DNA from: an uncultured Endozoicomonas sp.
GTDB lineage: Bacteria > Pseudomonadota > Gammaproteobacteria > Pseudomonadales > Endozoicomonadaceae
Reading direction: 5' to 3'
DNA length: 43,502 nucleotides
Assembly: GCF_947495845.1 (NCBI RefSeq)
Contig: NZ_CANMAO010000034.1
Coordinates: forward strand, 1-43,502
Part shown: positions 23,834 through 32,875 of the stretch, piece by piece
Layout: each line of letters opens with the position of its first letter
Position numbering within the stretch: position 1 is the first letter of the stretch
The notes under the pieces: model-generated
What the model saw: only the letters and a program-made list of their open reading frames with translations
What the model was told of the DNA's origin: nothing
Database searches by the model: none
Program-made: the position numbers and the translations under genes

Positions 23834-23868
23834 GGGAGGCGGGAGGCGGGAGGCGGGAGGCGGGAGGC
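23834..23868 (+). repeat. Five tandem GGGAGGC heptamers
   Basis: Five perfect GGGAGGC units stand in a row. The five GGG blocks could form a G-quadruplex, and perfect tandem heptamers are prone to slippage. It lies about 35 bases before the second copy of the duplicated leader. Confidence 0.8.
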
Positions 23869-23903
23869 GAAAAACTTTAACAAAATTTTTAATATAACAA
23901 CAT

Positions 23904-24250
23904 CGTCTAACAAACCCCCAATCCAGCCAGAGCCCCCAGCCCTTCGGGCTCTAAACAAAAACAACGTAATTCTACGCATCCGGCTACACCTTTCATGCAT
24001 TGCATTGTCGTTTAGTTAACGTAGAATAATTCGCCGTTACTTATGGCCTGATAGAAGTCCATCGCCTTACAACTCCCCGCTACCTAACTACGAACCAACA
24101 GCACCTGCTGGAGGGGTTGCATTTAGACAGCACCAGTCGGGAGATCGGTTAGCCATGCATCATAGTCATCGAGCAAACCAAAAGCTGTCTTAAACATATT
24201 GCATAAGCGCTGTTTCGGTAATAGCCAAAAAATCGAGGGACGGTAGTGTG
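23904..24250 (+). repeat. Duplicated polysaccharide leader, copy 2
   Basis: This is a diverged direct repeat of 18318-18667, with the same hairpin (CAGCACCTGCTGGAGGGG) and the same 3' end. It also contains the stem CCAGCCCTTCGGGCTC. No reading frame is present. An insertion sequence separates it from the glycan operon that starts at 26154. Confidence 0.8.
24237..24250 (+). promoter_or_regulatory. ops/JUMPstart-like element 3
   Basis: GGGACGGTAGTGTG, preceded by TTCGGTAATAGCC, is the same variant as element 1. It is the leader most likely to serve the AT-rich glycan operon. Confidence 0.7.
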
Positions 24251-24471
24251 GGTTTCTATTTTGTAATCCGCTTCTTGCCACTTTAATTCTGTATATTAAT
24301 TAAACGATCATTTCCATTTAAATACTATTTGCTGGCATGCTGACGCAGGGGCAATTTACGAACACCCGCAATTCCCAAGGGTTTAAAGACCGCATCGGAA
24401 AATACTTATAATGCAGTTTTCCAAAGATTTGCCATATTGAAGTAATCATCCAAAGCAGTCATGGCAACCTA

Positions 24472-25605
24472 ATGAACGTAATTGATTTGATGGAAAACCT
24501 TTCAGTTATTTACGATGTACGTCAAGAAGGAAAGGTGGTTCATAAGCTAACAGATATATTATTGCTGACTATTTGCGGAGTGATTGCTGGAGCCGAAGGT
24601 TGGGATGAAATACAAGACTTTGGTAATGCAAGATTGGACTGGCTGAAGCAATATGGTGACTTTGAAAATGGTATTCCTTCTTATAGCACTATTGCAAAAG
24701 TAGTTAGCTTGGTTGATCCGGAACAGTTTCAACATTGCTTCATTGAGTGGATGAAATCTTGCCACCAGGCAACAGGTGGAGACGTTATAGCTATTGATGG
24801 AAAGACTGCCCGTCGTTCTTATGATAAGTCTAAAAAGAAAGGGCCGATTCACATGGTTAGTGCTTTTTCTGCTGCTAATAAAGTCGTTCTTGGACAAGTT
24901 AAAACATCGGAGAAAAGCAACGAGATTACAGCCATTCCAAAATTACTTGAACTGCTGGAGCTCAAGGGCTGCCTGGTGACCATCGATGCAATGGGCTGTC
25001 AGCGAGATATTGCAAAGAAAATTGTTGACCAAGAGGCCGATTACCTACTTGCTGTGAAAGGCAATCAAGGAAAGCTTCTGGAGGCTTTTGAAAATCATTT
25101 TTCTATGGATCAAATAAATCAATGGAAAGGTGATGTTTTCAAAACAGAAGAGAAAAGTCATGGGCGCATGGAAACTCGCATACATATCGTCAACGATGTA
25201 TTTGATGAGTTTGTAAACCTGTCATATGACTGGAAAGGTTTAAGCACATTAGGGGTTGTTATGTCTGCAAGAATGGATGGTGATGAATTCAATGCAGATG
25301 ACATCACTATACGTTATTACATTTCTTCCGCTGAACTATCACCTGAAAAGTTTGCCAGTTCTGTCAGGGATCATTGGCAAGTTGAGAATGGCCTTCATTG
25401 GAAACTGGATTGTGCGATGAATGAAGATGATTGCAAAATCCGAAGGGGTAACGCAGCAGAGATTTTGGTTCGATTCAGACATGTTGCCGTTAATTTTCTA
25501 AATGAGTGCAAAACATTTAAGGCTGGCCTCAAGCGCAAGCAGAAAAAGGCAGCACTGAGCTCAGACTACCTCTCGCAAGTGCTTGCGGGAAGCGAGGCTT
25601 CGTAA
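24472..25605 (+). CDS. ISAs1-family transposase
   Basis: This 377-residue DDE transposase has an N-terminal DDE_Tnp_1-associated domain (VRQEGKVVHKLTDILLLTIC, GIPSYSTIAKVVSLVDP). The catalytic core has IAIDGKTARRSYD (first Asp, about 108), VTIDAMGCQ (second Asp, about 171) and the C-terminal RDHWQVENGLHWKLDCAMNE (Glu). The length fits the family, and the gene looks intact. It stands between ops element 3 and the glycan operon and reads in the same direction. Confidence 0.92.
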   Translation: MNVIDLMENLSVIYDVRQEGKVVHKLTDILLLTICGVIAGAEGWDEIQDFGNARLDWLKQYGDFENGIPSYSTIAKVVSLVDPEQFQHCFIEWMKSCHQATGGDVIAIDGKTARRSYDKSKKKGPIHMVSAFSAANKVVLGQVKTSEKSNEITAIPKLLELLELKGCLVTIDAMGCQRDIAKKIVDQEADYLLAVKGNQGKLLEAFENHFSMDQINQWKGDVFKTEEKSHGRMETRIHIVNDVFDEFVNLSYDWKGLSTLGVVMSARMDGDEFNADDITIRYYISSAELSPEKFASSVRDHWQVENGLHWKLDCAMNEDDCKIRRGNAAEILVRFRHVAVNFLNECKTFKAGLKRKQKKAALSSDYLSQVLAGSEAS

Positions 25606-25787
25606 ATTCCCCCTGAAGGGGTAATGCAGCAGAGATTTTGGTTCGATTCAGACATGTTGCCGTTAATTTTCTAAATGAGTGCAAAACATTTAAGGCTGGC
25701 CTCAAGCGCAAGCAGAAAAAGGCAGCACTGAGCTCAGACTACCTCTCGCAAGTGCTTGCGGGAAGCGAGGCTTCGTAAATTACCCCT
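25442..25787 (+). repeat. Tandem duplication of the IS right end (2 x 173 bases)
   Basis: Bases from AAGGGGTAA...GCAGCAGAGATTTTGG to the terminal repeat occur twice with a period of 173 and only a few changes (one C/T near the start, one C/A in the terminus). The second copy includes the last 50 codons of the transposase but no start. Confidence 0.9.
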
Positions 25788-25840
25788 GCCTCTTAGTGCT
25801 ACATGGTAGTTAATCTCCAGAATTTATCAGAGATAGTTGG

Positions 25841-26120
25841 CATTGATCAACTGGGGCAAGAAAAGTAAATAGTGTATTTCATTCATATACGACAGTGAAT
25901 ATGCACAAAGAAAGACCTGACCCCGTTTTTTTGACCCCGTTTTTTTTGACCCCGTTTTTTTTGGATAAACTTGAAGCTGGAGTTGGGCTAAGTTTAGCAA
26001 TTCATATATAGACGACAATGAATATGCACAATGAAAGACCTGACCCCGGTTTTATTAACGTCATGATGGAAAACTTTTCCTTGCAATGCGGGGCGGACAA
26101 TATATGACCCCGGTTTTTCC
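25841..26120 (+). repeat. Cluster of R repeats before the glycan operon
   Basis: There are two long-form copies (cores at 25901 and 26024, each with the ACGACARTGAATATGCACA flank) and a tail fragment ATGACCCCGGTTTTT at 26104. In the first copy the TTGACCCCGTTTTTTT unit is tandemly triplicated (about 25917-25962). No gene lies in this stretch. It immediately precedes the first gene of the AT-rich operon. Confidence 0.85.
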
Positions 26121-26153
26121 TTTTTCCAGCTTAAAATTTAACAGTAACGATCA

Positions 26154-26549
26154 ATGAAAAAATTAATAGTAGACCTTGATGGAACAATCACATTGTCTGA
26201 CACTTCCGATTACATAAATGTGTCCCCAAATAATGAATTAATTGATAGATTGAAAACTTATAAAAAATCTGGATTCACAATTGTAATTTCAACCGCACGA
26301 AATATGCGAACCTTTGACGGGAATGTGGGGAAAATTAATATACATACTTTACCCATCGTCACAGAATGGCTAAAGAAGCATAACGTCCCTTATGATGAAA
26401 TCATTGTAGGTAAACCTTGGTGTGGCTTTGACGGTTTTTACATTGATGATAAAGCTATTCGCCCATCAGAGTTTACTTCAATGACATATGAAGAAATAAA
26501 AGACTTGCTTACGAAAGAAAACCCTCACCAAGATGGTGGAAATGAATGA
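26154..26549 (+). CDS. HAD-family phosphatase of capsule locus
   Basis: This 131-residue HAD hydrolase has the catalytic VDLDGTIT (Asp 7, Asp 9), the threonine/serine motif VISTARNM and a terminal YIDDKAIRP Asp-Asp pair. There is no large cap domain. It overlaps the nucleotidyltransferase-kinase fusion gene by four bases. Similar small HAD proteins occur beside nucleotidyltransferases in capsule loci, where they dephosphorylate a precursor. It starts the AT-rich operon. Confidence 0.8.
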   Translation: MKKLIVDLDGTITLSDTSDYINVSPNNELIDRLKTYKKSGFTIVISTARNMRTFDGNVGKINIHTLPIVTEWLKKHNVPYDEIIVGKPWCGFDGFYIDDKAIRPSEFTSMTYEEIKDLLTKENPHQDGGNE

Positions 26550-28162
26550 TTCTTATAACATCGGGCGCATATATTTCTGCTGATTTAACTTCAGAAATAG
26601 GTCGATTACCACCTGCATTTCTACCAGTTGGTAATAAATCGCTGTTCACCTTGCAGCTTGAACAGCTTAAAGATGTTCAAGGTGATATTTATCTTTCAGT
26701 CCCTGAAGATTACGTTATAGACCCTTATGACAAGTCAAACCTTGAGAGCCTAGACGTAACTATTGTTCACATTCCCGAAGGCCTTTCCCTTGGTGAAGCT
26801 GTTCTCTATTGTTGGAACAGTACAGGCAAGCAGTATAATAAACTTCAAATATTACATGGAGACACTTTAATTCAAGGACTAGATCTAAAAACTATGGATG
26901 TCGTTTCCATTGCTCAAAATCAGGGGTATTATCATCGAGCAACAGTATCAAGGGGTAATCTGAGCAAGGGGAAAATACAAGATGCTTGGGCTGGAGATGA
27001 TGAATGGGTTCTGTCTGGCTATTTCGCCTTCAGCCAACCCCACCTGATAATACAAGGCATTGTAAAGAATCATGGTGACTTTATTCAGGGATTAAAGCAT
27101 TATAGCCAAGAATCTCCGCTTTTTGGAGATGAGTCTGGTAATTGGTTTGATTTTGGTCACATCAATACGTTTTTCCAATCAAGGACGTTGATCACGACCC
27201 AGCGAGCCTTTAATGAAATGCAGATAACAACCCGAACTGTATCTAAATCAAGCAAAAACATTCAAAAAATGAAAGCCGAAGCCAATTGGTTTGGCTCATT
27301 ACCGGGTGAACTTCGAATTTACACTCCTCATTTATTAGATGTTAATACAGATAGTAAAAAATATGGTTACACTCTGGAATACCTATATCTTCTGCCGATT
27401 AATGACCTATTTGTTTATGGTAAATTACCACCAAATAGTTGGAGACAGATCTTCCGGTCTTGTTATGAAGTAAATCAAAAATTCCGGTTATTTAAACCAG
27501 AAACAAAACTTGAAATAGAGAAGTTGCAAAGCTTATATTATAAAAAAACAATGAGCCGCCTTGATGATTTTATAAAAAAATCAGATTTTGATATTAAGAA
27601 ACCACTATCAATAAATGGACGACGCGTTCCATCATTAGTCACTATTGCAGAAAAAACAGCTACACTGATCCCAGCTCCGAAAAATTGTACTGTTGGTATT
27701 ATCCATGGAGATTTTTGCTTTAGCAACATTCTATATGATCCAAGGGTCCAATCTATAAAACTTATTGATCCAAGAGGTGTTGATAGCATTGGTAAACTCA
27801 CGATATATGGAGATACACGATATGATCTAGCCAAGCTATATCACTCCGTTATCGGCCTATATGACATGATTATTTCAAACAGATTTACGGTAAGTGCTGA
27901 TTTCAGATCCGGAGCTTTCTTATTAAATTTTCCAGACCAGGAAAGAGTTAAACCAATACAATCTATCTACCGTAGCACATTTTTTTCTGATTCAATAGAG
28001 TTAGAAAAGAATATACTTGCAATAACAATTCACCTTTTCATATCAATGTTACCATTGCATTTTGACCGTCCTCAAGGCCAAATGGCTATGATAGCCAACG
28101 CTCTACGCCTTTATAGCGAACTAGAGGATATGGATAAACAAAGTTTTGAGAGTATTGAATGA
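26546..28162 (+). CDS. Nucleotidyltransferase-kinase fusion
   Basis: This is a 538-residue two-part protein. Residues 1-230 resemble a sugar-nucleotide-type nucleotidyltransferase (GRLPPAFLPVGNKSLFTLQL, LQILHGDTLI). Residues about 240-538 resemble an aminoglycoside/choline-kinase-like phosphotransferase: GIIHGDFCFSNIL carries the HXDXXXXN catalytic loop and KLIDPRG the metal-binding aspartate, followed by YDLAKLYHS. It could phosphorylate a small molecule and activate it as a nucleotide adduct for attachment to the glycan. The substrate is unknown. Overlaps on both sides show a tight operon with the HAD gene and a second nucleotidyltransferase. Confidence 0.72.
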   Translation: MILITSGAYISADLTSEIGRLPPAFLPVGNKSLFTLQLEQLKDVQGDIYLSVPEDYVIDPYDKSNLESLDVTIVHIPEGLSLGEAVLYCWNSTGKQYNKLQILHGDTLIQGLDLKTMDVVSIAQNQGYYHRATVSRGNLSKGKIQDAWAGDDEWVLSGYFAFSQPHLIIQGIVKNHGDFIQGLKHYSQESPLFGDESGNWFDFGHINTFFQSRTLITTQRAFNEMQITTRTVSKSSKNIQKMKAEANWFGSLPGELRIYTPHLLDVNTDSKKYGYTLEYLYLLPINDLFVYGKLPPNSWRQIFRSCYEVNQKFRLFKPETKLEIEKLQSLYYKKTMSRLDDFIKKSDFDIKKPLSINGRRVPSLVTIAEKTATLIPAPKNCTVGIIHGDFCFSNILYDPRVQSIKLIDPRGVDSIGKLTIYGDTRYDLAKLYHSVIGLYDMIISNRFTVSADFRSGAFLLNFPDQERVKPIQSIYRSTFFSDSIELEKNILAITIHLFISMLPLHFDRPQGQMAMIANALRLYSELEDMDKQSFESIE

Positions 28163-28890
28163 TCGTTATCCCAATGGCAGGACTATCTAGCAGGTTCACG
28201 GAAGCTGGCTATAAAAAGCCAAAATATATGCTGGAAGCAAAAAACAAGACATTATTTGAGCATTCAGTTATGAGTTTTGAAAATTACTTCAAAACAGAGA
28301 TGTTTTTGTTTATAGCGTTAGATATTAATAATTCTGAACAATTTATTGATGAGAAATGCCATAGGCTTGGGATTGTAAATTACAAAATTATAATTCTAAA
28401 AATACCAACAAGAGGGCAAGCAGAAACCGTATACATGGGACTAAAGCAATCTGGGGCTGATACAGAAGAACAATTAATAATATTTAATATTGACACATTT
28501 AGGCCAGGCTTCAAATTACCAACTACATTTTCATTACAAGAAGTGGACGGCTATTTAGAGACATTTATTGGCGCTGGAAAAAACTGGAGTAATGTTGTTC
28601 CTGTGGAACAAGCATCTGATAGAGTAAAGCTAACAGCGGAAAAGAAAGAATTGTCAAAATACTGTTGTACAGGCTTATATGTTTGGTCGAGGATTCAAAA
28701 ATTCTATGAGGCTTTCGAAGAAATGATTATTAAAAAACCTGATGAACTTAGTGAAGGAGAGTACTATATAGCGCCTATGTACAACTCTCTAATTCGAGCA
28801 GGGGCTGATGTCCGCTATACAATAATTAGTAGAGAATCCGTTGTGTTTTGTGGCATTCCAAGTGAATATCTAGAATTTATTAAGAGTTAA
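28159..28890 (+). CDS. Nucleotidyltransferase of capsule locus
   Basis: This 243-residue GT-A-fold nucleotidyltransferase has the N-terminal PMAGLSSRFTEAGYKKPKYM signature (G-X-S-R-F and PK motif), ARGQAETVYMGL-like activation region (PTRGQAETVYMGLKQ) and FNIDTF as the metal-binding Asp. It probably makes an NDP- or CDP-activated precursor. It overlaps the fusion gene by four bases. Its sequence is distinct from the nucleotidyltransferase half of the fusion, so the operon codes for two different activation steps. Confidence 0.75.
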   Translation: MIVIPMAGLSSRFTEAGYKKPKYMLEAKNKTLFEHSVMSFENYFKTEMFLFIALDINNSEQFIDEKCHRLGIVNYKIIILKIPTRGQAETVYMGLKQSGADTEEQLIIFNIDTFRPGFKLPTTFSLQEVDGYLETFIGAGKNWSNVVPVEQASDRVKLTAEKKELSKYCCTGLYVWSRIQKFYEAFEEMIIKKPDELSEGEYYIAPMYNSLIRAGADVRYTIISRESVVFCGIPSEYLEFIKS

Positions 28891-28993
28891 TGGAAGCTGA
28901 TCAACAAAAAACAACTCCAAGCTTTTTCATGGTTTGCCATCTATTTATCAAGCAGAATAATATGTTATTTCATTTCAGAGCAAAGCTGTCAAT

Positions 28994-30277
28994 ATGAATC
29001 TAAGAAGATTTGCAACTATCCGTTATTTATCAATAATTGTGAGTTTGGTGACAGGCTTCACTCAGATTGGCATATTCTCTAGAATTTATTCTGATAATAA
29101 CCTTAATTATCTGTTACTTGTCTATGGTCTGATTAGTTATCTTTCATTCTTCAATTTGGGGTTAGGTAAACCAGTATATGCAGATTTTAGGAAAAAATTC
29201 CTAAACAATAACCTGAATAAAACTGAGATCACTATAGTCAATTTGTTACTGATAGGGATAATTTTTACTTTAATAATCGCATTGTCACTTGCATCTTACT
29301 TGATTGGAAATATTTATAAAGTTGAGTTTTCACCAATTGTAATGATGCTGTATGGCTACAATATTGTAGCCATTGTTGCCTTTGGCTTTTATAGAGATAT
29401 ATTTAATGCTTTTGACCTCTATGTTTGGTATGAGGCAATTGATTTAATTCGAAAATCCTTTATGTTGATATCTCTATTATGCATTTTTCTCGATAAATCT
29501 TTCTTCCTAAGCAATGTTGTGCTTTTTATTACAAATACATCTATTTTTCTTTATGGGATTAAGCTTCTGTCCAAGAAAATAAAAATCAGCCTAATTGATA
29601 GACTTGAAATATCTAAAATTAATATTCGTAGCGTATCAAAAAAATACTTAGGTAGTTCCAAACAATACTTTATATTTACTGTAAACGAGACATATATTTA
29701 TAATTTTGGTTATATAATATTTCCTTTTTTAGATGATAATTCTGGTCTTTATATTTTTTCAATATGGCAACGGCTATTTCAAGGAGCTGCATCATTTGTT
29801 AGGGTCGTTGGTGATACTGCAATACATAATATAACTAATATTTATTACACAACAAAAAGCTATTCGCAAGTTAAAAAGAATCTAATAATTTCGACCCTTC
29901 TAAGTATTCTGATTTCTATTTTTTTTATCATTGGACTCTTTTTGTTTGGTGAAAAGCTTTTTGCTATATGGTTAGGTAAAACTGGTTACTTCTCTACCCT
30001 ATTCTGCGTTGCTTTTTCTATATGGATTATTTTAAATGCTGTTCAGCACGTTGTTGGAACATACCTTTTGAGTATTGGCGGGAGATATAAATTATTGATG
30101 ATCTTAAGTATGATTACTGCGATCACAATAGGATTAATTTCGTTAATATCATTAACGTATAATATACGAGCAATCGAAGTGATAATATATTCAGGCCTTA
30201 GTTATGCATTATATACATTTTGTATTTTGCTCTATCTGAGACATACATTCTGCACAGTGAAAATACTTGGCTCTTAG
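28994..30277 (+). CDS. wzx: Wzx-like oligosaccharide flippase
   Basis: This 427-residue protein is strongly hydrophobic, with about twelve predicted membrane helices, and has the AT-rich, low-complexity codons of O-antigen loci. The N-terminus (YLSIIVSLVTGFTQIGIFSR) and repeated short loops fit the MOP/polysaccharide flippase family. It moves undecaprenyl-linked repeat units across the inner membrane. It is followed by a Wzy-like gene, the standard partner. A 103-base gap separates it from the nucleotidyltransferase gene. Confidence 0.8.
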   Translation: MNLRRFATIRYLSIIVSLVTGFTQIGIFSRIYSDNNLNYLLLVYGLISYLSFFNLGLGKPVYADFRKKFLNNNLNKTEITIVNLLLIGIIFTLIIALSLASYLIGNIYKVEFSPIVMMLYGYNIVAIVAFGFYRDIFNAFDLYVWYEAIDLIRKSFMLISLLCIFLDKSFFLSNVVLFITNTSIFLYGIKLLSKKIKISLIDRLEISKINIRSVSKKYLGSSKQYFIFTVNETYIYNFGYIIFPFLDDNSGLYIFSIWQRLFQGAASFVRVVGDTAIHNITNIYYTTKSYSQVKKNLIISTLLSILISIFFIIGLFLFGEKLFAIWLGKTGYFSTLFCVAFSIWIILNAVQHVVGTYLLSIGGRYKLLMILSMITAITIGLISLISLTYNIRAIEVIIYSGLSYALYTFCILLYLRHTFCTVKILGS

Positions 30278-30449
30278 GGTTATTAGTAGCCAAACGCAAT
30301 TTTCGTTATAAGCCCTCACGCCGAACGTGGTTGAGCATCTCTACGCCTATCAATCATACCAAGACGATTAGGTTAGTAAGCAGCATGTTAGCCTTTTGGT
30401 GCCAAAATAAATTAACCAGAAAGGCCAATGATCAGATTGGTACTCTAAT
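30278..30449. other. Short non-coding gap inside glycan operon
   Basis: This 170-base gap is less AT-rich than its neighbours, with no terminator or convincing frame. It may be a remnant of an insertion between wzx and wzy. Confidence 0.3.
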
Positions 30450-31730
30450 ATGAATGATGCAGTTTTTAAAAATTCAAGTATAGGATTCAAGGATAAAGTT
30501 TTTCTACTGACTTTTCTTTTTGGAATATATATCGACTTCGATTACAAACTTACTGAATATATTCCAATACCGGCAGTATTCGCAGGCTTTGCAGCTTTAT
30601 CATGGGTTTTGTTCTCAAAGATATTTCTGCATAAGAAAGTCATATCTTTTATAATTTACTTCACCCTCCTTTCACTAATAACTGTCTTCTTTGGCTATGA
30701 TCCAAATAATTATTATTTAGCTGATCGAATAAATAGTCTATTGATACTCATATATTCTATTTCTTTAGGCTACATTGCCTTTTGTATGTTGTTAACTAGT
30801 AATAAAGTTTTTTTGGAGTCAGTTTTTTTTAAGATTGTTGTCGTTCTACTATTCGGTAGCTTTCTAGAAGTGGCTACTCCTTTTAAACAAATAGTTACAC
30901 TCTTTAAAGAAAGCTTATATTATGAACATTATTTAGCATTTGAGAGAGATATTGAGTTCTTTGGAATTGTAAGGCCTACTTTTTTTTCTTCTGAACCCTC
31001 ACATCTCGCAATTTTTTTTATGTTCTGCTTGCTGAATTGGTGGTTACTTACTGAAAACAAAAAGAAGAATTTAATTTATATGGTTAGCTTGTTAGCTAGC
31101 TTGTTAGTTATTAGAAGCCCTGTGTTGATAGGTGGCTTTATTTTTTTAGCTTTTAACTTTATTTTTTTTGAACTAAAAAAATTAAATGCTTATCAAAAAC
31201 CACTTGCCATTTTGATACTGCCGGCGTTTTTTTTAATTTCTCTTTATTTTTTGAGCGATTTTTTTGCAGCTAGACTAGACGCTATGTTTAGTTTAAGGGA
31301 TGCTAGTTTTGTAATCCGTATAGTTGTCCCTCCAATGCTAACCTATGAAGTCATTACAGCATCCCCACTCTTTGGAGTTGGTATTGGAGGAAAGGAAGTT
31401 TTGTTTAGTGAAATAATTAATTTGTATGATTATTTTGACGTACCGCCAGTGATTTATGTGGGTAGGCTTGGGCAACAATTTAATAATTTATTTTGGGAGT
31501 ATATACAATACTATGGTTTGCTAGGTGGTAGTATTGGGTTGTATTTATTCCGAAGATTGTTTTTTGCTTTATCTCTAGAGAGTTTTATTCTTTACATATT
31601 TTTTATTATGCTTCTATGGTCTCAGTTTTTTGGTGCGATCAATGGTGTCCGATTCTGGTCATTTTTCTTCATCCTTACTGCAGTCTTAATTCATAGAAAC
31701 AACTTTCTAACTTTACCAAGTGAAAAATGA
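30450..31730 (+). CDS. wzy: Wzy-like O-antigen/capsule polymerase
   Basis: This 426-residue protein has about eleven hydrophobic helices and a long periplasmic loop near residues 270-350 (FGVGIGGKEVLFSEIINLYD, GRLGQQFNNLFWEYIQYYG), as in Wzy polymerases. The NNLFWEYIQYYGLLGG segment matches the typical Wzy_C-like pattern. It polymerises flipped repeat units in the periplasm. The gene overlaps the following glycosyltransferase by four bases. Confidence 0.78.
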   Translation: MNDAVFKNSSIGFKDKVFLLTFLFGIYIDFDYKLTEYIPIPAVFAGFAALSWVLFSKIFLHKKVISFIIYFTLLSLITVFFGYDPNNYYLADRINSLLILIYSISLGYIAFCMLLTSNKVFLESVFFKIVVVLLFGSFLEVATPFKQIVTLFKESLYYEHYLAFERDIEFFGIVRPTFFSSEPSHLAIFFMFCLLNWWLLTENKKKNLIYMVSLLASLLVIRSPVLIGGFIFLAFNFIFFELKKLNAYQKPLAILILPAFFLISLYFLSDFFAARLDAMFSLRDASFVIRIVVPPMLTYEVITASPLFGVGIGGKEVLFSEIINLYDYFDVPPVIYVGRLGQQFNNLFWEYIQYYGLLGGSIGLYLFRRLFFALSLESFILYIFFIMLLWSQFFGAINGVRFWSFFFILTAVLIHRNNFLTLPSEK

Positions 31731-32875
31731 ACACCCTATTTATTACTAGAGTTTTTCCTGATAATTTGAATTCAGGAGATTTGATTTATACTAGATCTCT
31801 CCTAAATCATTTTTTAGAATTGTCAGACAATGTAACTGTATTATGTTCTCCAGGCAATGATGGTGAATATTTTGAAGATAAACTTATTATCCACTCTGAT
31901 TTAGAATATCAGACTGGAATATTGAGGGAGTTGTTTAGTCCTTTGCCTGTACTGCCGTCGCGATTAAACACATCTTCAAATATTGCCACTTTAAAAACTG
32001 TATTGAAAAATAATCCTGACATCATTGTTATTGATCATCTTTTTAGTCTTTGGGCTCTTAATACCATTATTAATTATGATTTCAAGAATGGCAGGCCAAA
32101 GATAATTTATTCAACTCATAACTATGAATCAGGAATAAGGGCAATAGAAAGCAACGTAAAAAGTGTGCGAGGAATATTTAGTTACATAGATAAAATAAAA
32201 ATAGATAGATTAGAAAAGAAAGCTTCCAGATTTGTTAGCCTTCTTACAGCTATAGTCAAAAATGATTTAGACCAATACAGCAAAATATTCCCCAAGGGAT
32301 TGGTAATTAATCCATTATATTTTAAAGATATTCCTCCGTACAAGAAAAGGGAAGCTTTGACGCCAAAAGAGGTGCTTATTTTAGGTAGTTTCCACTGGTC
32401 AACCAAAAGAAGGAACTTAATAAACTTTTTAAAGTCATATAGGAAATATGGTAGTTCAGAAATATTATTAAAAGTTATTGGTAATTCTCCTGAATCATTT
32501 CAGGTTCAGATACTGAGAGATTTTCCATTTGTTCAGTTTTTACGTAACGTTGATGACCTGCGTCCGCACTTAAAGTCAGCACGAATTGGTCTATTGATAG
32601 ATGAGGTAGGAGGTGGTTTCAAACTGAAACTACTTGATTATGCTATAAACTCTATCCCTATTTTTGCTTTAAATAGTGCTGTTAACGGTAGTGATTTTGA
32701 ATCAAGCGATGTTTCATTTGTTTTTGATAAATACTCTGAGCTAATACTATCCATGAACGAGGAGGTTGATAACTTTGATAACATCAATCGAGCGTCAAAA
32801 AATGCATACTCAACTGCTGTTGCTTCTTATTTAGTTCCAAATCCATCTAAATTAATTAATGGACTAAGTGATTAA
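31727..32875 (+). CDS. GT-B fold glycosyltransferase (GT4-like)
   Basis: This is a 382-residue protein. The N-terminal domain begins FITRVFPDNLNSGDLIYTRS, typical of GT4 acceptor domains. The C-terminal domain has VLILGSFHWSTKRRN, RIGLLIDEVGGGFKLKLLDY (the nucleotide-sugar binding region, with Lys and Asp where GT4 has E-X7-E-like residues) and IFALNSAVNGSDF. The first acidic position of the usual motif is not obvious. It overlaps both neighbours by a few bases and transfers one sugar of the repeat unit. Confidence 0.75.
   Translation: MNTLFITRVFPDNLNSGDLIYTRSLLNHFLELSDNVTVLCSPGNDGEYFEDKLIIHSDLEYQTGILRELFSPLPVLPSRLNTSSNIATLKTVLKNNPDIIVIDHLFSLWALNTIINYDFKNGRPKIIYSTHNYESGIRAIESNVKSVRGIFSYIDKIKIDRLEKKASRFVSLLTAIVKNDLDQYSKIFPKGLVINPLYFKDIPPYKKREALTPKEVLILGSFHWSTKRRNLINFLKSYRKYGSSEILLKVIGNSPESFQVQILRDFPFVQFLRNVDDLRPHLKSARIGLLIDEVGGGFKLKLLDYAINSIPIFALNSAVNGSDFESSDVSFVFDKYSELILSMNEEVDNFDNINRASKNAYSTAVASYLVPNPSKLINGLSD

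Larger units (their letters stand above)
24346..25788 (+). mobile_element. ISAs1-family insertion sequence with doubled right end
   Basis: The left end CAGGGGCAATTTACGAA (24346-24362) matches the inverse of both TTCGTAAATTCCCCCTG (ending 25615) and TTCGTAAATTACCCCTG (ending 25788). A normal element would span 24346-25615, about 1.27 kb, with the transposase inside. The last 173 bases are then repeated almost perfectly, giving two right ends. I could not identify a target duplication. Confidence 0.85.

Noticed and set aside
30220-30453. A 77-codon frame bridging wzx and wzy
   Set aside because: It begins inside wzx in another frame and has no protein-like pattern.
31084-31110. Tandem GTTAGCTAGCTT-like repeat in wzy
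   Set aside because: It is short, in frame and explained by Leu/Ala/Ser-rich membrane helix codons.
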